Origin: Sambucus nigra
Lineage: Eukaryota; Streptophyta; Magnoliopsida; Dipsacales; Adoxaceae
DNA length: 64,000 nt
NCBI GenBank assembly: GCA_949130495.1
Contig: OX422211.1
Span: forward strand, 538,782,872-538,846,871
Reading direction: 5' to 3'
In this document: positions 45,396 to 59,418 of the stretch, piece by piece
Numbering within the stretch: position 1 is the stretch's first letter
Layout: the number at the start of each line of letters is the position of its first letter
Made by a program: the position numbers and the translations under genes
The notes under the pieces: generated by a model
Told to the model about the DNA's origin: nothing
Database searches by the model: none
What the model saw: only the letters and a program-made list of their open reading frames with translations

Positions 45396-48300
45396 GTGCA
45401 GCAGGGGCAGTTACAGTACAAACATATCTATATTGTCCACCAGGCAACAGCCCCACAGGCACCACCCGTGATTTGGGGTATGTTTTCTATCCATGGAACT
45501 TTGGGTCGAATTCTATTGGTTACTGGGGCAACGGATTATTTTATAGCTACATATTATGCGAAGACCTTAGGGTTATTAACCACAGTAGAGAGCACTGTAA
45601 CGTACACAGACTCACCACTGGGGAGTGGGTCACTTATTTTCTTTATATGCCGGGGAGTGGGGGTAGAGATTGGTAGCTTGGTATTACCTGCAGACATGTT
45701 AGTCTTAGACATGCACGAGCATGATGTGATTATTGGTATGGATTGGCTCGCATCTTATAGAGCCATGATTGATTGCTTCGGTGGGAGCATTGTTTTTGCC
45801 ATTCCGGGGCAAGAGATGTTCGTAGTGGCGATGCCTCGCCCAGAGGGAGGTTCGACCGCTCATTTGTATTACATAGAGGAGGATACCTCTAAGGAGGTTG
45901 TGATTCCCTTAGATTCGATTCCAGTTGTCAGAGAGTATTCCAATGTGTTTCAGGAGATACCAGGCCTACCCCCCAGTCGAGAGATAGACTTTGTCATAAA
46001 TTTATTGCCAGATACGAGACCTATAGCACGCGCACCGTACCGTATGGCTCCGGCAGAGATGCGAGAGCTACAAGATCAGATAGAGAAAATGTTAGGTCAG
46101 GGCTTCATTCGTAGGAGTACCTCACCTTGGCGCGCTCCAGTCCTGTTTGTGAAGAAGAGAGATGGTTCACTAAGATTGTGTGTGGACTACCGGGAGTTGA
46201 ACAAGGTCACGATACGGAATAAGTATCCGTTGCCTCGAATGGATGATCTGTTCGACCAATTGAGGGGAGCAACTTTATTTTCGAAAATAGATCTGAGGTC
46301 GGGGTACCATCAGTTACGTATTAGAGAGCAGGATGTTTCAAAGACTGCCTTCTTGTCGAAATATGGGTCCTATGAGTTCAGGGTAATACCGTTCGGACTC
46401 ACAAATGCCCCAGCCGTTTTCATGGACTTGATGAACCGAGTATTCAGAGAGTTCTTGGATCAGTTTGTCATCGTCTTCATAGATGACATCTTGATATATT
46501 CACACTCTGAGGAGGAGCATGCCGAGCACTTGAGGCAGGTTCTTCAGACTCTAAAAGAGCATCAGTTGTATGCTAAGTACGAGAAGTGTGGATTCTGGTT
46601 GCGAGAGGTACAATTCTTGTGCCATGTTGTTTCTGAGCAAGAGATAGCAGTTGACCCGAGTAAAGTATCAGCGGTGAGGGAGTGGGGACAGCCCACGACA
46701 CCGACAAAAGTGCGTAGTTTCTTGGGGTTAGCTGATTTCTACAGGAAATTCATTCGGGGATTCTCCAAAATAGCGGGTCCATTAACGAATCTGACTCGCA
46801 AGGGGGTACCATATGTTTGGGATGACTCTTGTCAGTTAGCTTTCGACGAGCTGAAAGACAAGCTTACTTCAGCGCCAGTCCTTGCATTACCGAAGCCGGG
46901 TGTAGAGTACCTGGTTTACACCGATGCGTCCTTACGGGAACTTGGGGGAGTACTTCAGCAGGAAGAGAAGGCTATAGCTTTTGCTTCCCGCAAGCTTAAG
47001 CCGCATGAGAAGAATTACCCCACCCACGACCTGGAGTTAGCAGCGGTCGTCTTCGCATTGAGGATATGGAGGCACTACTTATTGGGTGAGAAATTCCTTT
47101 TGTTCATAGGCCACAAGTCATTGCAATACCTGTTCACTCAGTGAGAGCTGAATATGCGTCAGCGCAGATGGCTAGAGTTTGTGAAGGACTACCAGTTCGA
47201 TATACAGTATCATCCAGGGAAGGCCAACGTAGTTGCTGATGCGTTGAGCCATAGACCGGTAGACGATGTAGCGGACGTCTGGAAAGCAAAGTGGAAGGAG
47301 TTGGGTCACCAGGACGCAGTAGCCATTTCTTTCATATCCGTATGTCAGTCATACCCGAGATTGTTACGAGGGTGATACAGGCACAGACCACAGACCCGTT
47401 TTGCCAGGAGCAGATTGTGCGACTTCTAGCCGAGGGTGCTGAGTCCTATTCTGTTAGTTCTGATGGGGGTTTGCGGTTTAAAGGGAGATTGGTGGTTCCA
47501 GAAGGAGCAGAGTTACGTCATGAAGTGATGACTCATTCTCATGGGTCCCGATTTACAGTACATCCGGGAGGCGATAAGATGTACCAGGATATGAGGAGAC
47601 AATACTGGTGGAGTGGAATGAAGAGAACATCACCGAGCTCGTGTCCAAGTGTTCTACCTTCCAACTGGTAAAAGTGGACCACCAGACACCGTCAGGATTG
47701 CTTCATCAATTTGAAGTACCCGCGTGGAAGTGGGTGAGTATTTCCAGGGATTTTATTACAGGGTTGCCTACATCACAGCGGGGCCACGATTCTATCTGAG
47801 TGATTGTAGACCGTTTGACCAAGGTGGCTCATTTTCTGCCGGTGCGGACAGATTATAACACGGGTCAGTATGCTCAGTTGTTCATCGCTGAGATTGTCAG
47901 ATTTCATGGAGTGCCCCTGAATATTGTGTCAGGTAGAGACAAGATTTTTGGTGTCACGTTTTCTTTTTTTGGGAAAGCTTTCGGGAGGCTATGGGTACTG
48001 AGTTGAGGTTGAGTTCAGCTTACCACCCACAAACAGACGGACAGACAGAGCGTACTAATCAGATGTTAGAGGATATGCTACGCATGTGTGTTCTCGATTT
48101 TGGAGGGGGATGGGATCCACATCTTCCACTGGTAGAGTTTGCTTATAATAACTCTTATCAGTTTACGATTGGTATGGCTCCACTTGAGGCTTTGTATGGA
48201 AGGCCTTGTCGTTCTCCAACTTGTTGGTTCGAGGTGGGGGATAACAAGTTGCTAGGACCAGAAGTGATTCAGGAGACCTCCGCGAGGATTGAGATCATCA

Positions 48301-48845
48301 GGAGTCGTATTCGGGTAGCCCAGGACAGACCGAAGAGCTACACCGATGCGAAACGGTTCTTCCGGGAGTTTAAGGTGGGAGACCAAGTGTTATTGCGTGT
48401 ATCTCCTATGAAGGGGGTGATGAGGTTCGGGAAGAAGGGGAAATTGGCTCCGAGATACGTGGGAACATTTCCCATCATCGAGAGGATTGGGTCGGTTGCA
48501 TATAGGATGGGTTTGCCAGAACATTTACATCGCAACCACGATGTATTCCACATCTCGTCTTTGAGACGATATCTTCGGGATGATATGGCCCATACTCACA
48601 TTGCGATAGATGAGATCGACTTACAGCCTGATAGCTCTTACGAGGAGAGACCGGTGGCTATCCTAGACTATAGTGAGAGGGGATTGAGGTCGAAGATAGT
48701 TCCACTTGTGCGAGTCTAGTGGGAGCATCATAATGTGGAGGAATCCACTTGGGAGCGCGAGGCAGATATGCGCGAGAAATATCCAGAGTTGTTTTTACCA
48801 GGTATGCCTTATTTTCCGAATTTCGGGACGAAATTCCGTTATTAG
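45396..48845 (+). pseudogene. Tekay pol with chromodomain, broken
   Basis: Protease: [10 protein letters not shown] near 45516, where the catalytic Asp of D-T/S-GAT is Val. [35 protein letters not shown] and [10 protein letters not shown], all normal. RNase H: YTDAS and ELAAVVFAL are kept, but the third site reads [10 protein letters not shown] with Gly for Asp. A TGA lies at 47142. Integrase: zinc-binding H-H kept, second Cys replaced by Phe (KCSTFQ). Core Asp in [10 protein letters not shown] is kept, VSGRDKIF has Gly for the second Asp, and the Glu in TDGQTERTNQ is kept. Frameshifts are near 47345, 47628 and 47965. A TGA is at 47797. The chromodomain (WEHHNVEESTWEREADM) follows a TAG at 48716. 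Confidence 0.93.
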
Positions 48846-48855
48846 GGGGGAAGTA
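48845..48855 (+). other. Polypurine tract of the Tekay element
   Basis: GGGGGGAAGTA directly before TGTAATACCC. Confidence 0.85.
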
Positions 48856-49842
48856 TGTAATACCCCGTATTTTCATGCTATATTAATTTGGGGATTTATT
48901 AAGTTTAACGTGAATGATTTATTTAATAAAAATCCGGAAATTAATTATGTTATAATTATTAACGTGACGAGAGTTAGTAATTATGGGAAACTTGTTAAAT
49001 ATTACTAATGATCAAAGTAATATATTATATTGGTTATATTGAATGTCATGAGTGAATTAAATGACTATTTCGGAAATTTAAGTCGGGACGTGCTCGTATC
49101 ACGTCAGGACTAATTTTGTTAAATAAAAAGTGAATATTTTATAAGTTGTTCGTATGGTCGTTTTGAGTGCGCTAACGCGTCCGGAAGGGTCGAGATAGTC
49201 AAAAAAGTGTACCCGGGGGTTTAGTTTGGGTCTCGGGGCATTTTTAGGCCTAATTAGTACCCCGGGAGGGCATTTTAGTCATTTTACATAATTGGGTAAT
49301 TAAACCCACGAAATTCAGCAGCCTATATCAGCCATTTAGGTTAGCCTTTTAGGGTTAGAATATACAGAAATCAAGTGACGGCCATTAGAGAAGAGAGGAG
49401 AGAGCTCCAAGGCAATTCAAGGCCAAAAAGTCACCGGTTTGCACCGCCGCCACCATCACCGCGTAGATCGCGAGACGAGGAACGCAGCCATACCAAAATC
49501 AGCCGTGAATCAGAATACCAAAAATCCCAGGCAAGTGTTTAACTTGCTATTTTCGTTGGTGCAATCTTCATATTAGTTTAGGAATGATTTGTGATGAAAA
49601 CTATGGAAGAAAACCCAATTTATGATAGGAGAATCCATGTAGTATTGATTTATATGTTGATTCTGGAAACCCTTGCCATGTAGAGGAAATAAACCACGAA
49701 ATTTTGATGATCATAAGAAAGAAATTCTGGAGAAAGATTTGTTAGAAAACTGTTTAAGAAAATTCTAGGGTTCTTGATAATTGGATATAATTTTAGGTTG
49801 AAAATCCATGTTTAAATGATGAATATGTACATGCCTTACGTT

Positions 49843-50310
49843 TAGGGGTGTGCAAAAAAACCGACCGAACCGAAAACCGAACCGAACCGAACCGAAACCG
49901 GCGGTTTTTTTTAGCCCGGTTCGGTTTGCGATTTAAGGATTTAAAAAACCGACAATATCGTTTCGGTTGTCGGTTTAGACAAAGAAAAAACCGATTCGAA
50001 CCGAACCGAACCGACATCAATATTATATATTAAAAAACCCTTAAATATCTTTTATTTTTATATCCAAACACCATTAACCAACCTCCAAAACCGACCAAAA
50101 CCGAAAATCGACCTACAAAAAACCGACAAAAACTGAAAATCGGTTAAAACCGAACCGAAACCGAACCGAACCGAAACCGATGTGAACCAAAACCGGCGGT
50201 TTTTTTCATCGTCGGTTCTGTTTCGGTCTGATTTTTTCCAAAACCGAACCGATCGGTTCGGTCTGAATTGCGGTCCAAAACCGAACCGAACCGACCCGTG
50301 CACACCCCTA
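49843..50310. mobile_element. hAT-type MITE with CCGAACCGAA-rich interior
   Basis: 468 bp with perfect 12-bp terminal inverted repeats TAGGGGTGTGCA / TGCACACCCCTA and an 8-bp target duplication CTTACGTT (49835-49842 and 50311-50318). The 5' LTR has the empty site. The interior is made of AACCGA/CGGTTT words in both orientations that fold on each other. It has no transposase. Confidence 0.95.
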
Positions 50311-50454
50311 CTTACGTTAGAATCATCTGGTATATTGTTATAATGTTAGTAGTAGAATTCTGGGACGATTGGAACTTGAAAATATGGATTTGGTGTAATT
50401 TTGGTGATGAAACCCGTAACTGCATTCAGCAGAATTTTTCGCAGACCTGCTTGA

Positions 50455-50526
50455 TCGATCGATCGAGCCTAGAGCTTCGATCGATCGAAGGTTCGATCGA
50501 TCGAGCCCCAAGATTCGATCGATCGA
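50455..50526. repeat. Palindrome array in the Tekay 3' LTR
   Basis: TCGATCGATCGA boxes at 50455, 50477, 50493 and 50515. Spacing is 22, 16 and 22 bp, as in the solo LTR. Confidence 0.95.
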
Positions 50527-52542
50527 CCTCTCCTGGCAGACTCCTAATTCCCTCTTTAAATGAGTTAAATTCAAATTGTCATGAAATAATTCTTGGGCAT
50601 TCTTGATAAAATGATTTGGGAGACATTGAGGACCAGTTGGGCATATGGATAATTGTTGGGACCTTTAATCTTCAACGAGAATGGTATTTATGGGACATTT
50701 ACTTTAGGGTTGGTAAATTTATAAATTCAAAGGGTGAGGTGCGTAAGAGAGTTACGTTGGTATCCTAATAAAGACACTTACTGAATTTCAGATTTGTGAG
50801 GATATAGTCCACGAGTGTCAGGTAATAAGTGAGAAAACCCTTCGAGTTAAGGTTAGGAATGAAACCTTATAGGTAATTATATAAATGTGAAATTAAGGAT
50901 AAGTGGTATAATTATGGGTGACGAGAAGAACCTATATTAATACGATAAAGTGGTATATTTATATGATTGTGTGTACATATATTATATACTTGTGAAAATC
51001 ATGCCCACACTACTTGCTATCCCTAAGGTTATCGCGCTGGGACAAGTCTTATCTCGATGGGACCTTTATGAGGGATACTGACTTGTACCCTAGAAGATAG
51101 ATATCCTTGGTACAGGCTATCGACGTGATAGTTCAGACGGTCCTAAGAGACGCAGGCATGTGCCATCCTCTTAGAGACTTGGAATCTATTCTTCGCCTCA
51201 ATATTGTTTGTGTATGTATGTTAATACATTTCGAGAGTGATTCCGAATGTATTCCCCTTAATATGAGTGATATGGGGCTTTGGATAGTAGAGTATGCCCG
51301 CACCATAATTTAGTTGGGGTGCTGTTATAATATATATTATGCGTGTAGTTAATATATATATGAAATTCGGAAATCTGGAACTACCTACCGTGATTTGATA
51401 TGTAGGACATGGTTGATGACTAAAATTGTAAATACTTGTTTTGAGAAAGCAGAGTATGCCTACACCATAGTTTGTATGTTGGTGTTGTTAGGATATATAT
51501 ATATAAATTAGACGAGTGCTTAATATATATATCTGGATTGAGATATTTAAACTGTTGCTGTAACGTAGTAAGTGAGGAATAATTCTGGACTAAATTATGA
51601 ATACTTGTTTTGAGAAAGTATAATATGTCACTGGAAAACTTATTGATTTTATAAAGTTAAAATGGAGAATTTTGGTTACTAATTGGAACATCCTTTTTAA
51701 AATGGAATCGTTGAATTATAAATCTTACGAGTAACCTAAGATAAGTTAAATCATTTAGGAAGACTAGTGCGATAAATGATAAGACAAACCGTTGGGAAGG
51801 TTAGTGCGATAGGTGTGCACATTAGAAGAGAGGTGAGATTTTCTCAAGAGAGTGTCGCACTAATATGTTGTTGCATTGCCCTGTATCAATTTAAATACTT
51901 GCTAAACGTATTTTAAATCAAACACACTTTCGGGCTCTGACCCATTTTTTTTTTCTCTCTCTCTCTCTTGTATATATATGTATATATTTCAGGTGCCCAG
52001 CCACAGGGGCGTCTTGCTTAGGATCTCTTGGCAGGAACGCGCTGCAGCTTAGGTGGGAGTTGCAAGTCACTTGTGTAGACGGCTTCCTTTAATGACTCCA
52101 CTCCTAGCATTCTCATTTATTGGGCACGTGTCACCCTTTCCATTATTTCCTTGTTATTGGGACATTTGTATTTCAGTTATTTTTCTAGTATTGTCACTAT
52201 GGGATTGATTCAGTTTGAATTGTGTTACTTTATGTTTCGCATGTTGACATTCGATTGACGAATGTTTTAGATTAATTGGTTTATGTTCCAGGTTTATTGT
52301 GGTGTGATTCTTATTTTACTGTGATGTTGTTAATAAATAAAATAAATGATTTTTCTTTAAATAATATTTGGAAAGTTATGTATAAAATGTTTTTGACACT
52401 TAGCTTAATTATTTAGGGTGTTAAATTGGAAAATTTATTTTTTATCGACAGTGATGCTGAGAATGAACCAACTGTTCACCCTGATTTAATTTAATAAAGG
52501 AGTGATCGCCCGGTATTTAATTAGGCGGGGTGTCACAACACG

Positions 52543-55082
52543 TTCCTTCCTAAAGATCCTAAGTAAGACGCCCCTGTGGCTGGGCACCTGTAATACATAC
52601 ATATATATACAAGAGAGAAAAGAAAATAGAAACGGGTCAGAGCCCGATAATGTATATGATTTAAAAATTCGTTTAGCAAGTATTTAAATTGATTACAGGC
52701 TAATGCAACAACATATTAGTGCGACACTCTCTTGAGAAATTCTCACCTCTCTTCTAATGTGCACACCTATCGCACTAACCTTCCCAATGGTCTGTCTCGT
52801 CATATACCACACTATCTTTCCCCAATGATTTAACTTATCTTAGGTTATTCGCAGGATTTACAACTGAACAACACAAGTATTTAAAACGTAAGATTTCAAT
52901 TTGTAACCAAGGTTCTCCTTTTAACTTTATTAATCAATAAAGTTTTCCAGTGTCATATTATACTTTCTCAAAATAATTATTTATAATTTGAGTCATCAAC
53001 CATGTCCTACATATCAAATCACAGTAGGCAGTTCCAGATTTCAGAATTTCATATATATATTAACCACTCGTATAATATATATATCATAACAGCACCCCAC
53101 ATAAAAACTATGGTGCGGGCATACTCTTCTATCCAATCCCCGTATCAATCGTACTAAAGGGAATACAAGTTCGGAATCACTCTCGAACTGTATAAATACA
53201 TACACAAACAATATTGAGGCGAAGCATAGTTTTCAAGTCCAAAAGGTCAGTACATACCCTCACGTCTCTTAGGACCGTGACTACCGATTCGATAGCATGT
53301 ACCTAAGATTCCTATCTTCTAGGGTAAGAGTCAATATCCCCCATAAGGCACACGAGATAAGATCGTCCCAGCGCGGTAACCTCAGGGATAGAAAGTAGCG
53401 CGGGCATGATTTTCACAAGTATATAATATATGCATACACAATCATATAAATATACCACTTTTATTATATCAATTTAGAATTATTCAATAACCCACATTCA
53501 CAACATTTATCCTTATTTTCCCATTATTATTTATCAAGTATAATGGTTCATTTCTAACTTTAATTTGAAGTATAATGGTCCGTTTCTAACTTTAATTCGA
53601 AGGGTTTTTCCAACTTACTATGTAACCCTCATGGACTCTATTCTTCCAAATGTAAAATTCAGTATATATCCATTTATGTTCCAACGTAACTCTCTCTTAC
53701 GTGTCTCTCCCCTTTAATATATACTTACATTATCCCTTATGCAAAATATCCCAAAAATATAGATTTCGCCTTACATTAAAGGATTTTGAATTTTATTTTC
53801 AAAGATGAGAATTTCAAACGGTTTCGAAATCGGAATTAAAATGGAGTTTTAATTGAATTTTTTTATTACTTAGGGCCCGTTTGGCAACCCAATTCCAAGG
53901 CTTGGAATTGGAATTGGAAGGCCAATTTCAATTCCGTGGAATTAAAATTGGCCTTCCAATTCCATTTCCATGGCTTGGAATTGGGTTGCCAAACGGACCC
54001 TTAGAAGAGTCCTCAAAATATAAAACTCTCTAAGAGTCCTCAAAACATAAAACTTTCTAGTAAAAATAATAGTTTTAGAAATCCGACCGTCTGATCAAGC
54101 TGAATTTTTGTCAGTAGTCCTGTCTCGCCGTTCGCTACAACATACTAAAATTTCAAACGATTCCAATGGTCCGATCATCCGAAATAATTTTTTTTATTGT
54201 TTGTATCTGATTAGAACTCTTTTCTTAATCAAACTCTTAATCCTTTATATGACAAAGGGTTTCCAGAATATCATATAAATCATCACTACATGCAATTTCC
54301 TATCTCAAATTGGATTTTTCTTCCATACAATTCATCCTAATCATTCCTAAACCAATATGAAAGATGCATCAACGAAATAAGCAAGATAAACACTTGCCTG
54401 GGATTTTCAGAAATCTGGTTTGGTGTTGAATTTGGTGTGGTTGCGTTCCCCGTCTCGCGATTTACGCGTTAGCGGTGGCGGCGGTGCAAACGGTTGAGTT
54501 TTGAGCCTTGGAATGCCTTGAGAGCTCTCTCCTCTCCTCTCTAATGGTCATTCTAGTGTTTTGAGTTATCTAACCCTAGGAGATAACCTAAACATCTGAT
54601 ATAACCCCTTCAATTTTCGTGGATTTAATTACCCAAAAATACAAAATGACTAAAATGCCCTCCCGGGGTACTAATTAGGCCTAAAAATGCCCGGAGACCC
54701 GAATCAAACCCCCGGGTATACTTTTCTGACTATCTCCACCCTTCCGGACGGGTTGGCGCACTCAAAATGACCATACGAACAACCTATAAAATATTCACTT
54801 TTATTAATCCACATTTAGTCCCGACACGACACAGGCGCGTCCCGACTTAAATTTCCACAATTGTCATTTTATTCACACGTGACAATATTATAAAAATAAA
54901 TCTCATATATTACTATACTCATCCAGTAATATGCAACAAATAATATATTCCCAATAATTACTAACTCTTGTCACGCTAGTAAATATTTAAAACAACATTT
55001 CGGATTAAAATTAAATTAATTTATCTCAATTAAATTTAATAAATCTTTAAATTTAAAAGCCATGAAAATACGGGGTATTACA
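52543..55082 (-). repeat. 3' LTR of element E, inner part
   Basis: Resumes at TTCCTTCC after the Tekay insertion, collinear with 59910 onward in the right LTR, and ends GGGGTATTACA next to the PPT. It holds a 128-bp MITE. No TCGATCGATCGA array is present. Confidence 0.92.
53873..54000. mobile_element. Harbinger/Tourist-type MITE, 128 bp
   Basis: Nearly a complete palindrome. Ends GGGCCCGTTTGGCAACCC and GGGTTGCCAAACGGACCC. TTA duplication at 53870-53872 and 54001-54003. The right LTR of element E has the empty site near 61243. Confidence 0.95.
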
Positions 55083-55095
55083 TACTCCCCCCCAA
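55083..55095 (-). other. Polypurine tract of element E
   Basis: On the minus strand a run of G then AGTA directly before TGTAATACCC. The adjoining TTTCGGGACGAAATTCC is shared with the end of the Tekay pol region. Confidence 0.8.
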
Positions 55096-58000
55096 TAAAG
55101 GAATTTCGTCCCGAAATTTGGAAAATAAGGCCTACCAGGTAGCACAATTTTGGATATCCTTGTTAGTACGCAAACTATCTACATAGTACGACACTCAATC
55201 ACTATAGATTTTTCCTCACAGCAACATTGTTTTACATTCTCATTGGAGACACTTCACATTGCACTCCCAACTGACAACATTTGAATAGGTTACGTCTATA
55301 CGTTATAAATTCAATTATCTCACTATCATTAGGAGGCCGCACCTCACTACATGACAACTACTCGGATTTATTCATACATAAAATTCCCATTCTATGAAGA
55401 TCATACGAACATTTGACCACTCTTGACTGCCTAAAACAGTCGTGGAATTCCACCATAGTTATCGGATATTTTCTCGACCGATCTAAAAATTCTGATTATC
55501 TACTCTCCTCTAAACATACGGAAGGAGAATAGTCGAGGTTCTTCCATAACAGAACCTTAATAAGTACCTCGTACGCGACAAACAGGTACGAGTGCTTCTA
55601 CAGAGCATTCTTGAAATCATCGTACCAAGATTCCAAAATCTCCTTCACGTGGCTCCACTAATCTTTAATCACCATGCGCTTATTCCCTGGCTAAGGGTGA
55701 TACATCCTACTCGAAACGAAATCTTATCTCCGTTGGTTCCTGAAATCCCATATCAAAGGTGGGATTCACCAATCTCATCCTGATTCAGAAATTTATACTG
55801 CGTCGGACCATGCACTGGCGCGATCCTTCCTTTCAAAGAAAGTCTGGGGCATACTAGTTAATATTGTAAGCCAACCCAAAGGAATATCAATCACTTCCTT
55901 CTCGGCGACTTAATTCACATGTTCGGGATAAACCCTTGATCTTGTTTTGAGGATGGCAACCCATCCAAGAACTTTACCGACTTTACCAACCTCTTCCAAT
56001 TTCAGGAATTTTTGATAAACACAAAATTCTTTGGTTGATTCTCCTCTTTCAACCAAACCTTACCTATGGGCAGTGCATGTAGAGACTACTCACTACTTCT
56101 CGCTAAACATCGATTCTTCCCATGAAATGTCTCACATTAAGTGACACGTAATACTCCCCTTCCTTCCTTGGAGTATGCCGAAAGTTTTGACCCGTGCTCT
56201 TCTCTCCACGAAGCGCACTTCTGGATCTCTTATACTATACTAACATCATTACTCTTTGTATGCGCAAGTCGCTCTCACACTTGACTAATAACAACTCCGC
56301 TCCGGGTGTGCTTCATAACAATTAAATTCTACTCTATTCAAGGAATACCAATTCTTGAATGGCTTCCCACAGCCTTCCAATCAAGTTAGGGCGTGCTATT
56401 CTAATTGCACACTTATGTATGGATTATCGCCCCTCATGTGACGTTTAATCCACTCTATCACTTCCACTTCGTTATACTAGTCCGACAAACATATATTTCA
56501 CACGTCTATTACCACGTCCTTTCAACTCGAACTATTTTAACTGTAGTTAACCAAGATGCCCACATTTTTGCAACACTCCGACCGCCCTGGGAGAGCGAAC
56601 GATGTGCTACTCATCTATAGGACTAACTAAATTCAACGGAACAGAAGGAATAGGGCATTCAAATTCCATGACAATAAAAGAGGAATAATAATTCTCAACC
56701 TTCCTCAGATAAGTACAACAATTTTCCCAAATAGGTACAACAACCAAAATAAATCACTAACGCTCTATTCATCAAAATAATTACAGGTCATCTCTTTTGT
56801 ATAATATAAAGTTCTTTCCAGATAATCCATGCTAAAAATCATTCCAACTCTTTATTCACCTTGTGTTCTGTACGCGGTTATGACATTTGGGTACTCTCAA
56901 TAACCCTAGAAATCAAAATTCTTAAATTCTCCTTATCATTGTTCCACCTCTCAACTCGTGGGGATAACTTTCAATGCTTTCCTACCATAAAAATCCGGCT
57001 CCAATGACCTTAAAAAAAATTCAACTTCCAACTTACATACATAATTACTTGAACCCATTTCGACCAGGGTACCGAACTCATGGAATAGTGACCAAACGTC
57101 TCCCTATTTCCAACCTTACGCTAAGTTTCATGCGTGGGATGTCTCGCAAAGAGAAATCCAAAGAAGGAACCCCCCCGATACACTACTACCTAGCATTGTC
57201 GATTATCGAAATCCGTTAGGTCCTCCGTCCATAGTATATACCCCTTTATTCAGTCCCTTGATAGAAAAATTACAATTTCTCCCGTAATTATGCTTAACAA
57301 AGAACGTTTCACCAATTTCACTATCGTCCCGTATTGGTTGATGGTAATTAAATTCTATAAACCTCGGATACATACGATCGAAATTATCTAAATTTCCTTT
57401 TTCTAACATTAGGGGTATAACTCTTAACTCCCACATCTCTTAAGGATAAATATAACACTGCACTCTTCCTATCACTAAGTCCGGAGTGCTAAACATAATA
57501 CAGAGTCAAGTCTTTTCGCTCAACGGTAAATTCCGGTACATACTGAATCATACTGACAAAGTCTGTACATACATTGGTATCGAATATCTCGAGCCCACTA
57601 TCTCCTCCGAAGTCTCTAGGATAGATAATATAAGTGCGAGTCCAACCTTCTTACAGGTAAAGCCTCGCCAAAACAAAACGTGTTGCACTAATGTAACTAC
57701 TCCGATAGCCTTGCAATAAATGCCCACTATCATACTACCCATTTCTATAATATTTTAACAAAGATAATATCATACTCGTGTATCGCATCACTACAACGAG
57801 TAACCTCAATAAAGTATAAAACACTGTTAATATACTCATTCATCCCCCGCGGATAGCACCAAAGAAAAATCCCGCTATACTAAGGAAAAATATTCACATA
57901 ATGGTAACATTTATAATGATATGCATTAAACTCGTCTCACATGCTAATCTAGCAATGAACAAAATATGGTGACTCGCTCGTGTCACATAAACACGCCGCA

Positions 58001-59400
58001 TCCTCTAAGGATACAACTTATACTTCCATCCTGGCAATCGTCTTGACTGCACAAATGGTTTTCGGATGTAACACGTCTGCCCAAACCAAAACAAAGTTAT
58101 TTTTAATCGTCGTCCTTTACTAGGCACCGTATTCTTGTCCCTTTTTCTCACTTTGGAACATATTATCGCGAGCAATTTCACTCCGCATCAAAATACCTCA
58201 ACACATAATCCACTTATCACCTGTCCTACTAACCAGGTTAGGATTGTCCTTCTCTCGGACTTTAGTAGACTCGATTCCTGTTAGCCATCCCGGTTGTTCC
58301 CTTAGCTTTTTAGGCCATAAAGATCATGTTACTATCTATAATAGTACTTACTGAATTTACCATCACTTGGTAAGAATTCAACTATCTGAAGCATTTAAAT
58401 GGTTTTCCTGATGTGTATCCACATCCTTTGTGATGCTATACCACCACCGTCATATTCAGTCTTATTCTCGACTAAATTCTTCGATTCCTTTAACTTCCCC
58501 CACAAAGAAGTGTTATCATCTATATTGATAAAATATGACATTGTCAACCTCTGAATCGGTCGTCCATCAGAATTTCCTCCTCGAGTATTATCAACTATTA
58601 TTACAAGTTGGTCTCCCACTTGGAGTCGTTTCCTCCACTAGTATCTACCTCTATCGATACAAAATTTGCTAATGATTAGGATTCATATCCACAATTGGAC
58701 TTATGTCATGCCCTCCTGCGATGAGTTCAGAACCACGTTTGCTTCTCATCCTGAACAGTTGAGGAAGGAACATATGGTCAACACTGTACCTAAGGTTCTC
58801 CTATAGGCATAGCATTCCACTTCTAAAATTGGTGGTTGACTCCAACCATTATAATTTCGTCCCGAAAGCCAAGAAAATTTTCTCTAAATTTTCACTTTCA
58901 GTTTGCCACACTCCGTCCTATATTTAAGCCTTTGGATACTTTACCTCCTTTGGTAAACACATACAATTTTCGTGTTTCTAAAATTTCCCACTGACAGTCT
59001 CTACACATTTTTATAATACGTTGGGTAAGTTTACCCTCGCACCTCATTTGACTATAACAGCATTTGAAAATCATTGCTGCACCTTAGTCGCCTTTCTAGT
59101 CATGGCTTCTCGTGCCATAATGGAGGTGACCTCGACTACGGTCATCATCCTCGGATATATTTCATAATCTCAACTGAGCCCTGCCTCCTGATGTACGGTT
59201 AACGGTCCTCTTCTGACATCCGTCATCGCTCGGCACACGCACACATCCGAACGAAATTAGAATTCACTAGTGTATACACATTAAAGCAGGAGAACGAAAT
59301 CTCATCAAAGGAATCGACAATCCTAAACATAGGTCTCTATAAAAAATAAAGCAACGCTGAAAGCATAATAAGTCGTACAGATCCTAAGGACACTAGAACC
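55096..59400 (-). other. Non-coding interior of element E
   Basis: About 4.3 kb, close in length to the 4.2-kb Tekay interior, yet no open frame exceeds about 82 codons on either strand and none shows gag, RT, RNase H or integrase motifs. Only the two margins match the Tekay element: about 120 bp next to the PBS (near 59290-59400) and about 50 bp next to the PPT (55096-55145). The middle may be a replaced or very old sequence. Confidence 0.75.
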
Positions 59401-59404
59401 CGAT

Positions 59405-59416
59405 GCTCTGATACCA
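59405..59416 (-). promoter_or_regulatory. Primer binding site of element E
   Basis: On the minus strand TGGTATCAGAGC, exact, two bases from the LTR. Confidence 0.93.
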
Positions 59417-59418
59417 CC

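Larger units (their letters stand above)
41446..52537 (+). mobile_element. Tekay (Del) chromovirus, Ty3/gypsy, degenerate
   Basis: 5' LTR, PBS, gag remnant, protease, RT, RNase H, integrase, chromodomain, PPT, 3' LTR. The chromodomain, long LTRs and Met-tRNA PBS place it in the Tekay/Del clade. Target duplication GCACG (41441-41445) / ACACG (52538-52542). The LTRs differ at 6 of about 265 sampled sites (2.3 percent), so the insertion is young, yet the coding part has four stops, three frameshifts and several lost catalytic residues. Confidence 0.93.
48856..52537 (+). repeat. 3' LTR of the Tekay element
   Basis: 3682 bp. The 478-bp excess over the 5' LTR equals the 468-bp MITE plus its 8-bp target duplication plus 2 bp of small indels. 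It holds the palindrome array at 50455-50526. Confidence 0.93.

Noticed and set aside
44979..45465. Two minus-strand frames over 110 codons
   Set aside because: Antisense to the Tekay gag/protease region, which shows clear sense motifs.
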